Shown: in pieces, positions 7,877-14,444 of the stretch
How positions within the stretch are numbered: the first letter of the stretch is position 1
How the letters are laid out: every line of letters starts with the position of its first letter
From: Methanobacteriota archaeon
GTDB lineage: Archaea > Thermoplasmatota > Poseidoniia > Poseidoniales > Poseidoniaceae
Assembly: GCA_002728035.1 (NCBI GenBank)
Contig: PBUZ01000052.1
Span: forward strand, 1-14,444
Reading direction: 5' to 3'
DNA: 14,444 nucleotides
Notes under the pieces: generated by a model
What the model saw: only the letters and a program-made list of their open reading frames with translations
What the model was told of the DNA's origin: nothing
Database searches by the model: none
Made by a program: the position numbers and the translations under genes

Positions 7877-9025
7877 TCAGTGGGCAACGAATGTACCGTC
7901 CTCGAGTAGCGCCGTTTCATCGAGCCAAAGACTGGGAGAGGCCAGAACGCCTGAAATTTGTATTCCAACGGCTGCTGTACCGCCAAGCCGTGTGTTGTCG
8001 CCGATGGAAAAGTAAGCTGAACCAAGCCGCTTCTCGTCTTCGAGCACGCTCCCCATCAAACGAGCGTTTGGGTTCATACCAAAACCAAACTCTGCGATCG
8101 TCCAAACGGCTTCTTGCTCTTTGCTACGCAACCGTTTCGCTGCCTCGCCAAAAGTTTGACGGATTTGTGCTGCAGCCGTGCCGCCTTTGACGTCAACGAC
8201 CAACCCATTTTCGATTTGCAGGACGACCGGTTCGTCAACCAAGGTAGAATCCCATGAGCCGTCGATGACAATGGTGCCGTTCATGGTACCTTCACGGGGC
8301 ATGGTGAAGATCTTTCCAGCAGGGAGGTTGGTCAGCATTCGTGGACGGTTGCAGATGCCGTTGTCATCGTATTTCCAGTCCCGCCAATTGACTTCAAACG
8401 TCACGTTTGTTCCCGTTTCGGATTTTACATTCACAATCCGCTTGCGGCGAAGTACGCTTCCCATCTCGCTGATGTTTTTCTTGATGATGTTGAAATCGGC
8501 TGACATGCCGCCTTCGGTGAACATCTCCATGGTCATGCCGGGCATGGTTGCGACGCGAGCCCCGTCCTTGATGGCTTGGCGTACCGCACGGGTGTGGGTG
8601 AGCGAGTAGCGGGTGGGTGCAATCACCACTTGTTGTTGCCGCATCAAGTTCGCAACGGGTGCGGGTGGCTCATCTCCGTGGTGCCTGCCTTTGGGCATGA
8701 CCACCAACAAGACCCTGTCGGACCGGCGACTCGCTGCGTCATGGAGGACTTGCCCGATGTCGGTGGTGGTGGAATCACAAACGATCAGCACGTTCTCTCC
8801 ACGACGTAAATCCATGCAGGTGTCGATGACCGTAACTGCGCTCCTTTTCTTTCGCTCTTCGGGGTCCATTTCATCAAGGTTAACGGGCGGCTCTTCGGGA
8901 GTTGTTTGCTCGACATCGGTTTCCAAAGGAACGCCTTCTTCGAGGTCGATGATGTCCTCAAGGTCTCTGTCAACCGTTTCATCCTCCTCACCGTCGGAGC
9001 CTTTACGGCGGAACGGGAGGGCCAT
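7877..9025 (-). CDS. M29 aminopeptidase-like protein, probably lacking most metal ligands
   Basis: 382 residues from the ATG at 9025 (MALPFRRKG). The frame stays open to 9226, but that extension would run into the oppositely transcribed M32 gene. Residues 1-60 are an acidic, probably disordered tail not usual for the family. From about 64 the protein follows the thermophilic (M29, COG2309-type) aminopeptidase pattern: VIDTC.DLRRGENVLIVCD, TNVTFEV, NLPAGKIFTMP with MNGTIVIDGS, AEFGFGMNP, LEDEKRLGSAYFSIGDN and a final LLEDGTF. Compared with the family as I recall it, ligand positions differ: Glu of GEVFTAP is Lys238, His of GTVHIALG is Tyr338, and the HxD pair is Gln356/Ser358. Glu312 is kept. 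It may therefore be a non-peptidase relative. No clear ribosome-binding site precedes the start. It diverges from the M32 gene. Fold assignment is good; activity is doubtful. Confidence 0.85.
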   Translation of the reverse strand: MALPFRRKGSDGEEDETVDRDLEDIIDLEEGVPLETDVEQTTPEEPPVNLDEMDPEERKKRSAVTVIDTCMDLRRGENVLIVCDSTTTDIGQVLHDAASRRSDRVLLVVMPKGRHHGDEPPAPVANLMRQQQVVIAPTRYSLTHTRAVRQAIKDGARVATMPGMTMEMFTEGGMSADFNIIKKNISEMGSVLRRKRIVNVKSETGTNVTFEVNWRDWKYDDNGICNRPRMLTNLPAGKIFTMPREGTMNGTIVIDGSWDSTLVDEPVVLQIENGLVVDVKGGTAAAQIRQTFGEAAKRLRSKEQEAVWTIAEFGFGMNPNARLMGSVLEDEKRLGSAYFSIGDNTRLGGTAAVGIQISGVLASPSLWLDETALLEDGTFVAH

Positions 9026-9142
9026 GGAGCGTGTACCGTTCAACCGTTCTTCAATGTGTGGTTTTTTGTTCCGGAAAGAGGACCAAAAAAAGACATCGTA
9101 AGATGGGGGAGTGTTGAAGAAGCACCGTTGATTGAGCGAGGT
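9026..9142. promoter_or_regulatory. Divergent intergenic region between the M29-like and M32 genes
   Basis: This 117-base spacer must hold the leftward M29-like promoter and the rightward M32 promoter. It contains a T6 tract (9062-9067), the 8-base palindrome TTCCGGAA (9069-9076) and an A7 tract (9085-9091). Near the left gene there is a doubled ACCGTTC (9035-9041 and 9043-9049). No convincing TATA box could be assigned to either side. That it controls both genes follows from position; the individual elements are only candidates. Confidence 0.4.
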
Positions 9143-10639
9143 ATGGACCTGTACGAGGAATTCATCGGGCGAGTACAAGACATTCACCGATTGGGAGCAT
9201 TGCAAGGACACTTGGGTTGGGACCAAGAAGTGTTGATGCCTGCGAAAGGAGCAACCTCTCGAGGCGAGATGATGGCGTGGTTAGCAGGCCAAAGGCACCA
9301 GCAATTAACCGATGAGCGAATGGGCTTGTTGTTGGATACCTTGGAGACACAATCCCTTGATGCCGACCAAGCGGCCAATGTTCGAGAGATGCGGCGAACC
9401 TACGACCAAGCCATCCGCTTGCCAACATCCTTCGTGGAAACATTTGCCCAAGCACGTTCAGAAGCGCTTGTTGCCTGGCAGCAGGCGCGTGAGGCTTCGG
9501 ATTTTGAAGCCTTCAAGCCGGCCTTGCGACACCTGATCGATATGACCAAGGAAAAAATCAGCTTGTTGGGCATTCAATCAACGCCGTACGATGTTCTTCT
9601 CGATGAGTACGAGGTTGGGATGACCGTGAAGGATTACGATCCTCTTTTCGCTGGATTGAAGGCTCGTTTGGTCCCGCTTCTTCAAGCCATCACCGAAGCA
9701 CAGGAGCGATCCGAAGACCCCGTCATGCCCGAGGACATGCGCTTTCCAATCGAGGCGCAGAAGGCCTTCTGTGAAGCCGTTTCTTCCAACATGGGTTTTG
9801 ATTTCGAAGCCGGTCGGATGGACGCGTCCACCCATCCATTTTCAGCGGGTTTGTGGCCTGGTGACACTCGATTTACGACCCGATTTGACGAACGCGACCC
9901 GTTTTCTTGCCTCTATGCCGTGATGCACGAAACGGGCCATGCATTGTACGAACAGGGTCTTGACCATGAACACCGATACACGCCCCGAGGCGCAGCGGTG
10001 TCCTTGGGTGTCCATGAATCCCAAAGTCGATTTTGGGAGAATCAAATCGGGCGAACACCAGCGTTTTGGAAAGTTGTCCTCCCATGGTTCACTGAAGCGT
10101 TCCCCGACGCCCCTACTTGGGACGAGAACGCGTTGAATCGGCTGGCGAACCGTGTTGAAAAGGGTTTTATTCGGGTCGAAGCCGACGAAGTTACCTACAA
10201 CTTACATGTGATGCTGCGTTATGAAATTGAAAAAGAATTGTTCAATGGCAACCTTGAGGTTGACGATCTGCCCACCGCCTGGAACACCATGTTTCAGGAT
10301 TGGTTTGGAATCGAGGTCCCCGAGGACCGCCTGGGCTGTCTCCAAGACATCCATTGGTCGATGGGTGCGTTCGGTTATTTCCCAACATACACCCTTGGAA
10401 ACCTCTACGCAGCTCAACTGCTTCACGCCATGGCGGCGGATCTTGGTGACATCGATGTGTTGGTAGCAGCAGGTGACTGGCAACCCATGTTGGATTGGTT
10501 GCGTGCAAGGATTCATCAGCGAGGTAGCCAAGTTTCACCTGCACAACTGATCGAGGACGCCACGGGTTCTCCACCCAGCCCAGAGCCCTTCCTCGAGTAT
10601 GTAGAAAAGAAATACGGCGAGTTGTACAACTTGGGTTAA
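9143..10639 (+). CDS. M32 family metallocarboxypeptidase (carboxypeptidase Taq type)
   Basis: 498 residues from the ATG at 9143, the usual length for M32 (about 500). The open frame extends upstream to 8906, but that part lies antisense to the neighbouring gene and precedes the family's normal N-terminus. Visible M32 hallmarks, in order: HPF (231-233), DTRFTTRF (241-248), the zinc motif HETGH (262-266) with catalytic Glu263, HESQS (291-295) supplying the third ligand Glu292, the RVEADEVTYNLH segment (344-355), and the IHWSMGAFGYFPTY segment (403-416). All key residues are intact. Family members remove C-terminal amino acids from peptides in the cytoplasm, with broad specificity; no signal peptide is present here. 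Role: probably peptide turnover and amino-acid recycling. GAGGT directly abuts the ATG, too close to act as a normal ribosome-binding site, so a leaderless or short-leader transcript is possible. Its stop codon overlaps the stop of the converging pyrC gene. Confidence 0.96.
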   Translation: MDLYEEFIGRVQDIHRLGALQGHLGWDQEVLMPAKGATSRGEMMAWLAGQRHQQLTDERMGLLLDTLETQSLDADQAANVREMRRTYDQAIRLPTSFVETFAQARSEALVAWQQAREASDFEAFKPALRHLIDMTKEKISLLGIQSTPYDVLLDEYEVGMTVKDYDPLFAGLKARLVPLLQAITEAQERSEDPVMPEDMRFPIEAQKAFCEAVSSNMGFDFEAGRMDASTHPFSAGLWPGDTRFTTRFDERDPFSCLYAVMHETGHALYEQGLDHEHRYTPRGAAVSLGVHESQSRFWENQIGRTPAFWKVVLPWFTEAFPDAPTWDENALNRLANRVEKGFIRVEADEVTYNLHVMLRYEIEKELFNGNLEVDDLPTAWNTMFQDWFGIEVPEDRLGCLQDIHWSMGAFGYFPTYTLGNLYAAQLLHAMAADLGDIDVLVAAGDWQPMLDWLRARIHQRGSQVSPAQLIEDATGSPPSPEPFLEYVEKKYGELYNLG

Positions 10640-12054
10640 CGCCAAGGCGTCATCACGATGGGTTGTCCGACTTCTCCGGGTTCGACCAAAATTCGCCCTT
10701 TCGGTCCTGTTTCTTCGGTTCGCTCAAAGACGGGTACGCCCGCCACGATGGTGACTTGTGCCCACCCGACGAGTTCCCGGCCACGAAACGGGTTCCAGCC
10801 AACTCTGGTCCATGAATGTGCATCTTCTACGGTTTGTGCACGGTTCATGTCGACGAGAACCACATCACCGTCTGCGCCTTCTTCGAGACGCCCCTTTCCA
10901 ATCATGTTGAAGCAATCTGCAACGTTGGTGGCCATCCATTTGACCACGTCTTCAATCGAACAACGTCCTTCGTTTGCGTGTGTCAACATCACCGCAAGTG
11001 ATGTTTCAACGCCTGGCATGCCGCTGGGCGCATTGGGGAATCCGGCGGCCTTGGCTTCAAGGGTGTGAGGGGCGTGATCGGTTGCAATGCATTGGATAGC
11101 ACCTTCTTTGAGGCCCTTCCAGAGGCCTTCTCTGTCTGCAGCATAGCGAATAGGGGGATTCATCTGCAAGCGCGTTCCTTCCCGTGCGACGTCCGTATCG
11201 TCGAACGTCAGATGCTGAGGCAGCGTTTCCGTGGTGATAATGGCTTGATCCGCTGGTGCTTGCGAAGGCAGGACCGTGATGCCGTCCAGCCATTCGGCTT
11301 CGATTCCACTCGTGAGGTGAAGAACATGCAAGCGGTGGCCAGAAGCCTGCGCCAATTCAACGGCAAGTTGGGTTGCAAGCAACGCCGTGACATCGTCTCT
11401 CCATTCGGCATGAGCAGCGATGTCGGTTCGGTCTTTGATAGCTTCAAAGCGCTCGATTAACCGCTTTTCATCTTCGGCATGAACCGCAATCAATCCGCCT
11501 GTACCCTCAAAAATCGCTTCGAGCGCCTCACGCTCGTTCACCAAGAGTGTCCCTGTGGATGAACCCATGAAGATCTTGATGCCGCAAATACCGGGGATGG
11601 CCAAGGGTTGGTCGGGGGTTCCAACGGCTTCCTGCAAATCCGACACGTTGTTTGGCGTGGCACCGATGAAGAACCCGTAGTTGTTCACGCATTTTTCGGA
11701 TGCCGTTTGCAATTTCATGCGCATGCCATCCATGTCGGTGATGGAGGGTTTGTTGTTCGGCATGTCAAGGAAGGAGGTCACGCCACCGCTCACTGCGGCG
11801 GCTGAACCAGAACCCAGGTCTTCTTTTTCAGGTTGGCCAGGATCTCGAAAGTGGCATTGCGGGTCAATGATGCCGGGAAGCAGGTGAAGTCCTCGCCCAT
11901 CGATGAACAATTCATCCTCAAGGGGTTCCATTGACTGTCCAATGACAATGGCCTCGATCAAACCGTTCCGTATCCGAAGGTCACCCACGCTTGTCTCGTC
12001 GTTCAACACCATGGTCGCGCCGTGAATCAACACATTCCCATTCATTGTCTTCAT
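10636..12054 (-). CDS. pyrC: Dihydroorotase (class I type), pyrimidine biosynthesis
   Basis: 472 residues. Dihydroorotase closes carbamoyl-aspartate to dihydroorotate, the third step of de novo UMP synthesis, in the cytoplasm. Amidohydrolase features: an N-terminal beta-sandwich strand set (DLRIRNGLIEAIV), the metal motif region DPQCHFRDPG (64-73), PNN (99-101), GIKIFMGSSTG with Lys160, VHAED with His192, LHLTSG with His246, ATDHAPH with catalytic Asp326, and PSGMPGVET (343-351). Oddity: the first His of the usual DxHxH pair is Gln66. I recall DDQVHFREPG at the same place in Bacteroidetes dihydroorotases, which also share the NYxFxxGATxxN block seen at 125-136, so a bacterial-type origin is plausible. 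It lies 48 bases after mogA and is probably co-transcribed with it. A start at the Met4 codon (12045) is possible. Related hydantoinase or allantoinase functions are less likely because of the FREPG-type and PSGxPGVET motifs. Confidence 0.93.
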   Translation of the reverse strand: MKTMNGNVLIHGATMVLNDETSVGDLRIRNGLIEAIVIGQSMEPLEDELFIDGRGLHLLPGIIDPQCHFRDPGQPEKEDLGSGSAAAVSGGVTSFLDMPNNKPSITDMDGMRMKLQTASEKCVNNYGFFIGATPNNVSDLQEAVGTPDQPLAIPGICGIKIFMGSSTGTLLVNEREALEAIFEGTGGLIAVHAEDEKRLIERFEAIKDRTDIAAHAEWRDDVTALLATQLAVELAQASGHRLHVLHLTSGIEAEWLDGITVLPSQAPADQAIITTETLPQHLTFDDTDVAREGTRLQMNPPIRYAADREGLWKGLKEGAIQCIATDHAPHTLEAKAAGFPNAPSGMPGVETSLAVMLTHANEGRCSIEDVVKWMATNVADCFNMIGKGRLEEGADGDVVLVDMNRAQTVEDAHSWTRVGWNPFRGRELVGWAQVTIVAGVPVFERTEETGPKGRILVEPGEVGQPIVMTPWR

Positions 12055-12102
12055 CTCTTATGCAGACGAACGGTGGTAAGCACATCAACATGATGCCTCG
12101 GT

Positions 12103-12690
12103 TCAACGAGCCCTTCTCGCGTTCTTCGGGCGGAATGCGTTGCAGACATCTTCATCCATGTCCATGTATGGGCCGCCCATCAAGTCAACGCAATAGGGCA
12201 CGGCTTTCCAAATTTCATCGATGGTCTCACGAATCGCTTTTGGACGGCCTGGGAGGTTGAACAGAAGGCATGTGCCTCGAAGTCCACCGATTTGCCTTGA
12301 GAGGATGGCTGTTGGAACAAAAGCGAGTGAGATGCTGCGCATTTGCTCGCCAAAGCCGGGCATGAGCCGGTCGCACACGGCTTCGGTTGCTTCCGGTGTA
12401 ATGTCTCGGGCAGCAGGTCCAGTTCCGCCGGTGGTGACGACCACGCTGCAGCCCACGTCGTCACTCAACTCAATCAGTGCTTGCTCAACCTCCGCCCGCT
12501 CATCGGCCACACATCGATAGTGGGCTTCCCAAGGGCTGCGGATGGCCTCTTCGAAAAACGAGAGGATGGCGGGGCCGCCTTCGTCCTCATAGGTGCCGTT
12601 GCTGGCACGGTCGCTGACGGTCACGATTCCAAGTCGTATTGGATCACCGATGGTGTCCATGGCACCTTCACCGATGGTCAGGGGCTGCAT
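12103..12690 (-). CDS. mogA: Molybdopterin adenylyltransferase (MogA type), molybdenum cofactor biosynthesis
   Basis: 195 residues from the ATG at 12690. MogA activates molybdopterin with ATP to give adenylyl-molybdopterin before molybdate insertion. The sequence closely follows E. coli MogA as I know it: GIVTVSDRASNGTYEDEG (21-38), TTGGTGPAARDITPEAT (86-102) with Asp96 at the catalytic Asp position, PGFGEQMR (111-118), VPTAILSRQ (125-133), LFNLPGRPKAI (143-153), VPYCVDLMGGPY (164-175) and AFRPKNARR (185-193). It lacks the short insertion before VPYC present in E. coli. The GTG at 12702 would overlap the upstream stop codon; the ATG at 12660 would match the E. coli N-terminus more closely. 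I chose 12690 because GTGAGGGA sits four bases upstream. Archaea more often carry MoaB-type proteins for this step, so the MogA-like features may reflect transfer from bacteria. No other cofactor gene is visible nearby. Confidence 0.93.
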   Translation of the reverse strand: MQPLTIGEGAMDTIGDPIRLGIVTVSDRASNGTYEDEGGPAILSFFEEAIRSPWEAHYRCVADERAEVEQALIELSDDVGCSVVVTTGGTGPAARDITPEATEAVCDRLMPGFGEQMRSISLAFVPTAILSRQIGGLRGTCLLFNLPGRPKAIRETIDEIWKAVPYCVDLMGGPYMDMDEDVCNAFRPKNARRAR

Positions 12691-12694
12691 GCTA

Positions 12695-12702
12695 TCCCTC
12701 AC
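12695..12702 (-). promoter_or_regulatory. Ribosome-binding site for mogA overlapping the upstream stop codon
   Basis: On the minus strand GTGAGGGA precedes the ATG at 12690 by four bases and contains the TGA stop (12701-12699) of the membrane-protein gene. This suggests translational coupling and supports the 12690 start. The same GTG could itself be a start codon. Confidence 0.5.
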
Positions 12703-14444
12703 TGCTCGCCGTATTTTGCGACAACGTCAGCATGGAAGTTGTCAAGCAACGTGTCTTCAAACAACTCGGTTTGCCGTCGCATTTTGGTTGAACGTATGTG
12801 CAGGACCGCCATGAGGATGAAGACACCGATGACCAAGGGAATGAAGACTTCAAGTTTGTATTGGTGCATGAACTTCACGATACCCTCTGCGGTGTAGGCC
12901 CATGTAATCGAAGCGATGGAGCCCCCAATCAGCGTAGCAAGAAGCACCCGCATGAATTGCATTCGAGAAAGCAGTCCAAGCATGGCCCCAACGAGAACCC
13001 CCGATGCCATGAACGGGATCCAAACGAAGAAGATGAGGCCCCAAAAGCCCCATTTGTTGATCATCTCGCGTTTTTCATTGGCCATGTACTCAACCGTCGA
13101 AAGGGTGTCCCCGAGGAATTTCGTTTGCAACATTCGTCCGCCCAAACCATCTTGGCGAGCGACGGCAACAATGCGGTCATCGTCCGTACTGGATTGTCGT
13201 TCAACCCTTCCAGCACCTGCCCGGTCAGCGAGTGTGGATACTTCGTTTCGGGTCTTCACGATGAGTTCTTGCGACCCAAGCAACTCTTCGTTACGATCGT
13301 GGATGAAACGGAACAACTCGTCCTTGATCTGTGTCGAGGTCTTCTTGAACCGAATGAACGCAAACCGTTGTGTGGGTCGATAGATTACGGAAACAAAGAC
13401 CACACGGTCGTCGCTGGTCACGACCGCCCCTTTCATCTCCACATCCTTTCGACGCGTGAAGAAGAGGTCGAGGCTGTCCCGCACATCATCCTCAATTCGG
13501 GAGAGTGAGTGAAGTTCTGAAAAGAAGGAAGAGTAATCCTGGCGTTCAGCGAGTGCATCTTCTTCGTTGGTTGCACGGGCGCCGATACCGACGCCGGAAT
13601 CGAAATCGATCGCTTGTCCACTTCCGATCACTCGCACATTGAGTTGAACGGGTTTGAAGACGCGGAAGATCGCAAATTCTTCGAGCAGCGTGCGAAGCAG
13701 TTCGGCGCGCACCTCTTTTGAGTCCGAGAGGGTGTTCTCGGTGTTCTTGTACGCTACCATGATGTCGATGGAGAGGTCCCTTATTTCTGTCTTGAACAGC
13801 TCATCATCCACATCGATACCGAGTTGTTCAGCCACACCGTACACTGTATCTTCAACCAAACGCGTGATGTGGGTCCTCGAGAGGATATCGTCCGTATCCT
13901 GATGGTAGACCTTGTACATCACGGGGTAGATGATAAGCAACGAAATGATGGAGAGGGACAAGGAGATGAAGGCCATCCACCATGCTGGGATGCCAGCAGC
14001 CCCGCCCGTGAGCATGGCCGTTTCCCTTCCACCGCCCAATTCTGCCCCCATCAAGAGGTAACCCCAATCACCGAGGTCCTGCACGCTCCAGCAAGAGCGT
14101 GGCCCAGAATCTTCGATACGAACGTCCGAATGTTCATCGTCGTTAACGAACGGAAGGAAGGCCAATGCTTCCTTTGAAATCGTGTGTTCAAAAATGACCG
14201 ACGAGGTGAGCGGGCCAGTCACGACAGTGGAATTGAAATCCTTGCTTTCTCGAATAACAAGCTCGAATTGCAGCTCAAATTCACCCTCAGGAAGTTCAGC
14301 ATACGGTGCACTGTAGTATGCTCTGCCGTAGTTTTGGTCCACCTTGTTGATTGAACGTGTCGTACCGTTTGCACCGAAATCCTCGTCGACCAAGGCCTTG
14401 GTTTCGTCATTCACGATCTCATAGAAGGTGTAGTTGAGGAAGGC
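12699..14444 (-). CDS. Multi-pass membrane protein of unknown function, 5' end outside the window
   Basis: 581 residues are visible, and the frame is still open at the right edge (the codons before the GTG at 14414 read AFLNYTFYEI), so the true start lies beyond the window. Residues about 1-150 are beta-rich, with NxT/NxS sites, and probably lie outside the cell. Helix 1 is at about 154-176. A soluble, charged middle of about 285 residues follows, probably cytoplasmic, with two helical stretches (185-265 and 295-330) and beta strands around 335-367 (VVTSDDRVVFVSVIY). Three more helices lie at about 465-492, 499-522 and 531-551, then a short charged tail. The helix pair WIPFMASGVLVGAMLG and RVLLATLIGGSIASITWAY distantly recalls small multidrug-export (PF06695) or DedA-like membrane proteins, but this is weak and no function is assigned. 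Its stop overlaps the mogA start region, so it is probably first in a membrane protein-mogA-pyrC operon. Confidence 0.85.
   Translation of the reverse strand, partial: AFLNYTFYEIVNDETKALVDEDFGANGTTRSINKVDQNYGRAYYSAPYAELPEGEFELQFELVIRESKDFNSTVVTGPLTSSVIFEHTISKEALAFLPFVNDDEHSDVRIEDSGPRSCWSVQDLGDWGYLLMGAELGGGRETAMLTGGAAGIPAWWMAFISLSLSIISLLIIYPVMYKVYHQDTDDILSRTHITRLVEDTVYGVAEQLGIDVDDELFKTEIRDLSIDIMVAYKNTENTLSDSKEVRAELLRTLLEEFAIFRVFKPVQLNVRVIGSGQAIDFDSGVGIGARATNEEDALAERQDYSSFFSELHSLSRIEDDVRDSLDLFFTRRKDVEMKGAVVTSDDRVVFVSVIYRPTQRFAFIRFKKTSTQIKDELFRFIHDRNEELLGSQELIVKTRNEVSTLADRAGAGRVERQSSTDDDRIVAVARQDGLGGRMLQTKFLGDTLSTVEYMANEKREMINKWGFWGLIFFVWIPFMASGVLVGAMLGLLSRMQFMRVLLATLIGGSIASITWAYTAEGIVKFMHQYKLEVFIPLVIGVFILMAVLHIRSTKMRRQTELFEDTLLDNFHADVVAKYGEQ

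Noticed and set aside
8906..9142. Upstream extension of the M32 gene (79 extra residues from 8906)
   Set aside because: It lies antisense to the 5' part of the M29-like gene, lacks family similarity, and the ATG at 9143 gives the normal M32 N-terminus and length.
9026..9226. Extension of the M29-like gene to 9226
   Set aside because: The 67 extra residues show no family features and would overlap the M32 coding region; MALPFRRKG at 9025 is a reasonable start.
12055..12102. Possible terminator or promoter between mogA and pyrC
   Set aside because: No stem-loop, T-run or TATA-like element was seen in the 48 bases; read-through within an operon is simpler.
12343..12897. Plus-strand open frame of 184 codons across mogA and the membrane-protein gene end
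   Set aside because: It is antisense to two genes with good coding evidence and has no recognisable domain.

Overview
The window is a compact, protein-coding stretch with roughly balanced to slightly GC-rich composition. No rRNA, tRNA, CRISPR array or insertion sequence was seen. The gene set suggests a marine Euryarchaeote of the Poseidoniales (Marine Group II) type. The reasons are a giant secreted and anchored protein with FG-GAP and thrombospondin type 3 repeats, a Pro/Gln-rich protein ending in a zinc ribbon, an M29-like protein, an M32 carboxypeptidase and very tight gene packing. This placement is inference. The bacterial character of two enzymes (mogA and a Bacteroidetes-like dihydroorotase) means a bacterial source cannot be excluded from sequence alone.

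Layout: (1) 9-6344 (+), a 2111-residue surface protein: signal peptide, sialidase-like repeats interrupted by an FG-GAP calcium-binding propeller, about 700 residues of thrombospondin type 3 repeats, one membrane helix and a cytoplasmic tail. (2) 6403-7875 (+), a soluble protein with a helical N-terminus, Pro-rich linker, paired EF-hands, Gln-rich stretch and C-terminal zinc ribbon. (3) 7877-9025 (-), an M29 aminopeptidase-like protein that seems to have lost most metal ligands. (4) 9143-10639 (+), an M32 (Taq-type) metallocarboxypeptidase with an intact active site. (5) A leftward cluster read from the right edge: an incomplete multi-pass membrane protein (12699-14444), MogA (12103-12690) and dihydroorotase PyrC (10636-12054).

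How the genes may relate: genes 1 and 2 are co-directional, only 58 bases apart, and both are rich in calcium-binding loops, one set outside the cell and one set inside. They are the best candidate here for an undescribed functional pair. The two peptidase-family genes diverge from a 117-base intergenic region. The membrane protein, mogA and pyrC are packed like an operon, but they belong to unrelated pathways (unknown membrane function, molybdenum cofactor synthesis, pyrimidine synthesis), so the cluster probably reflects co-transcription rather than a shared pathway. Apart from the 58-, 117- and 48-base spacers there is essentially no non-coding DNA.
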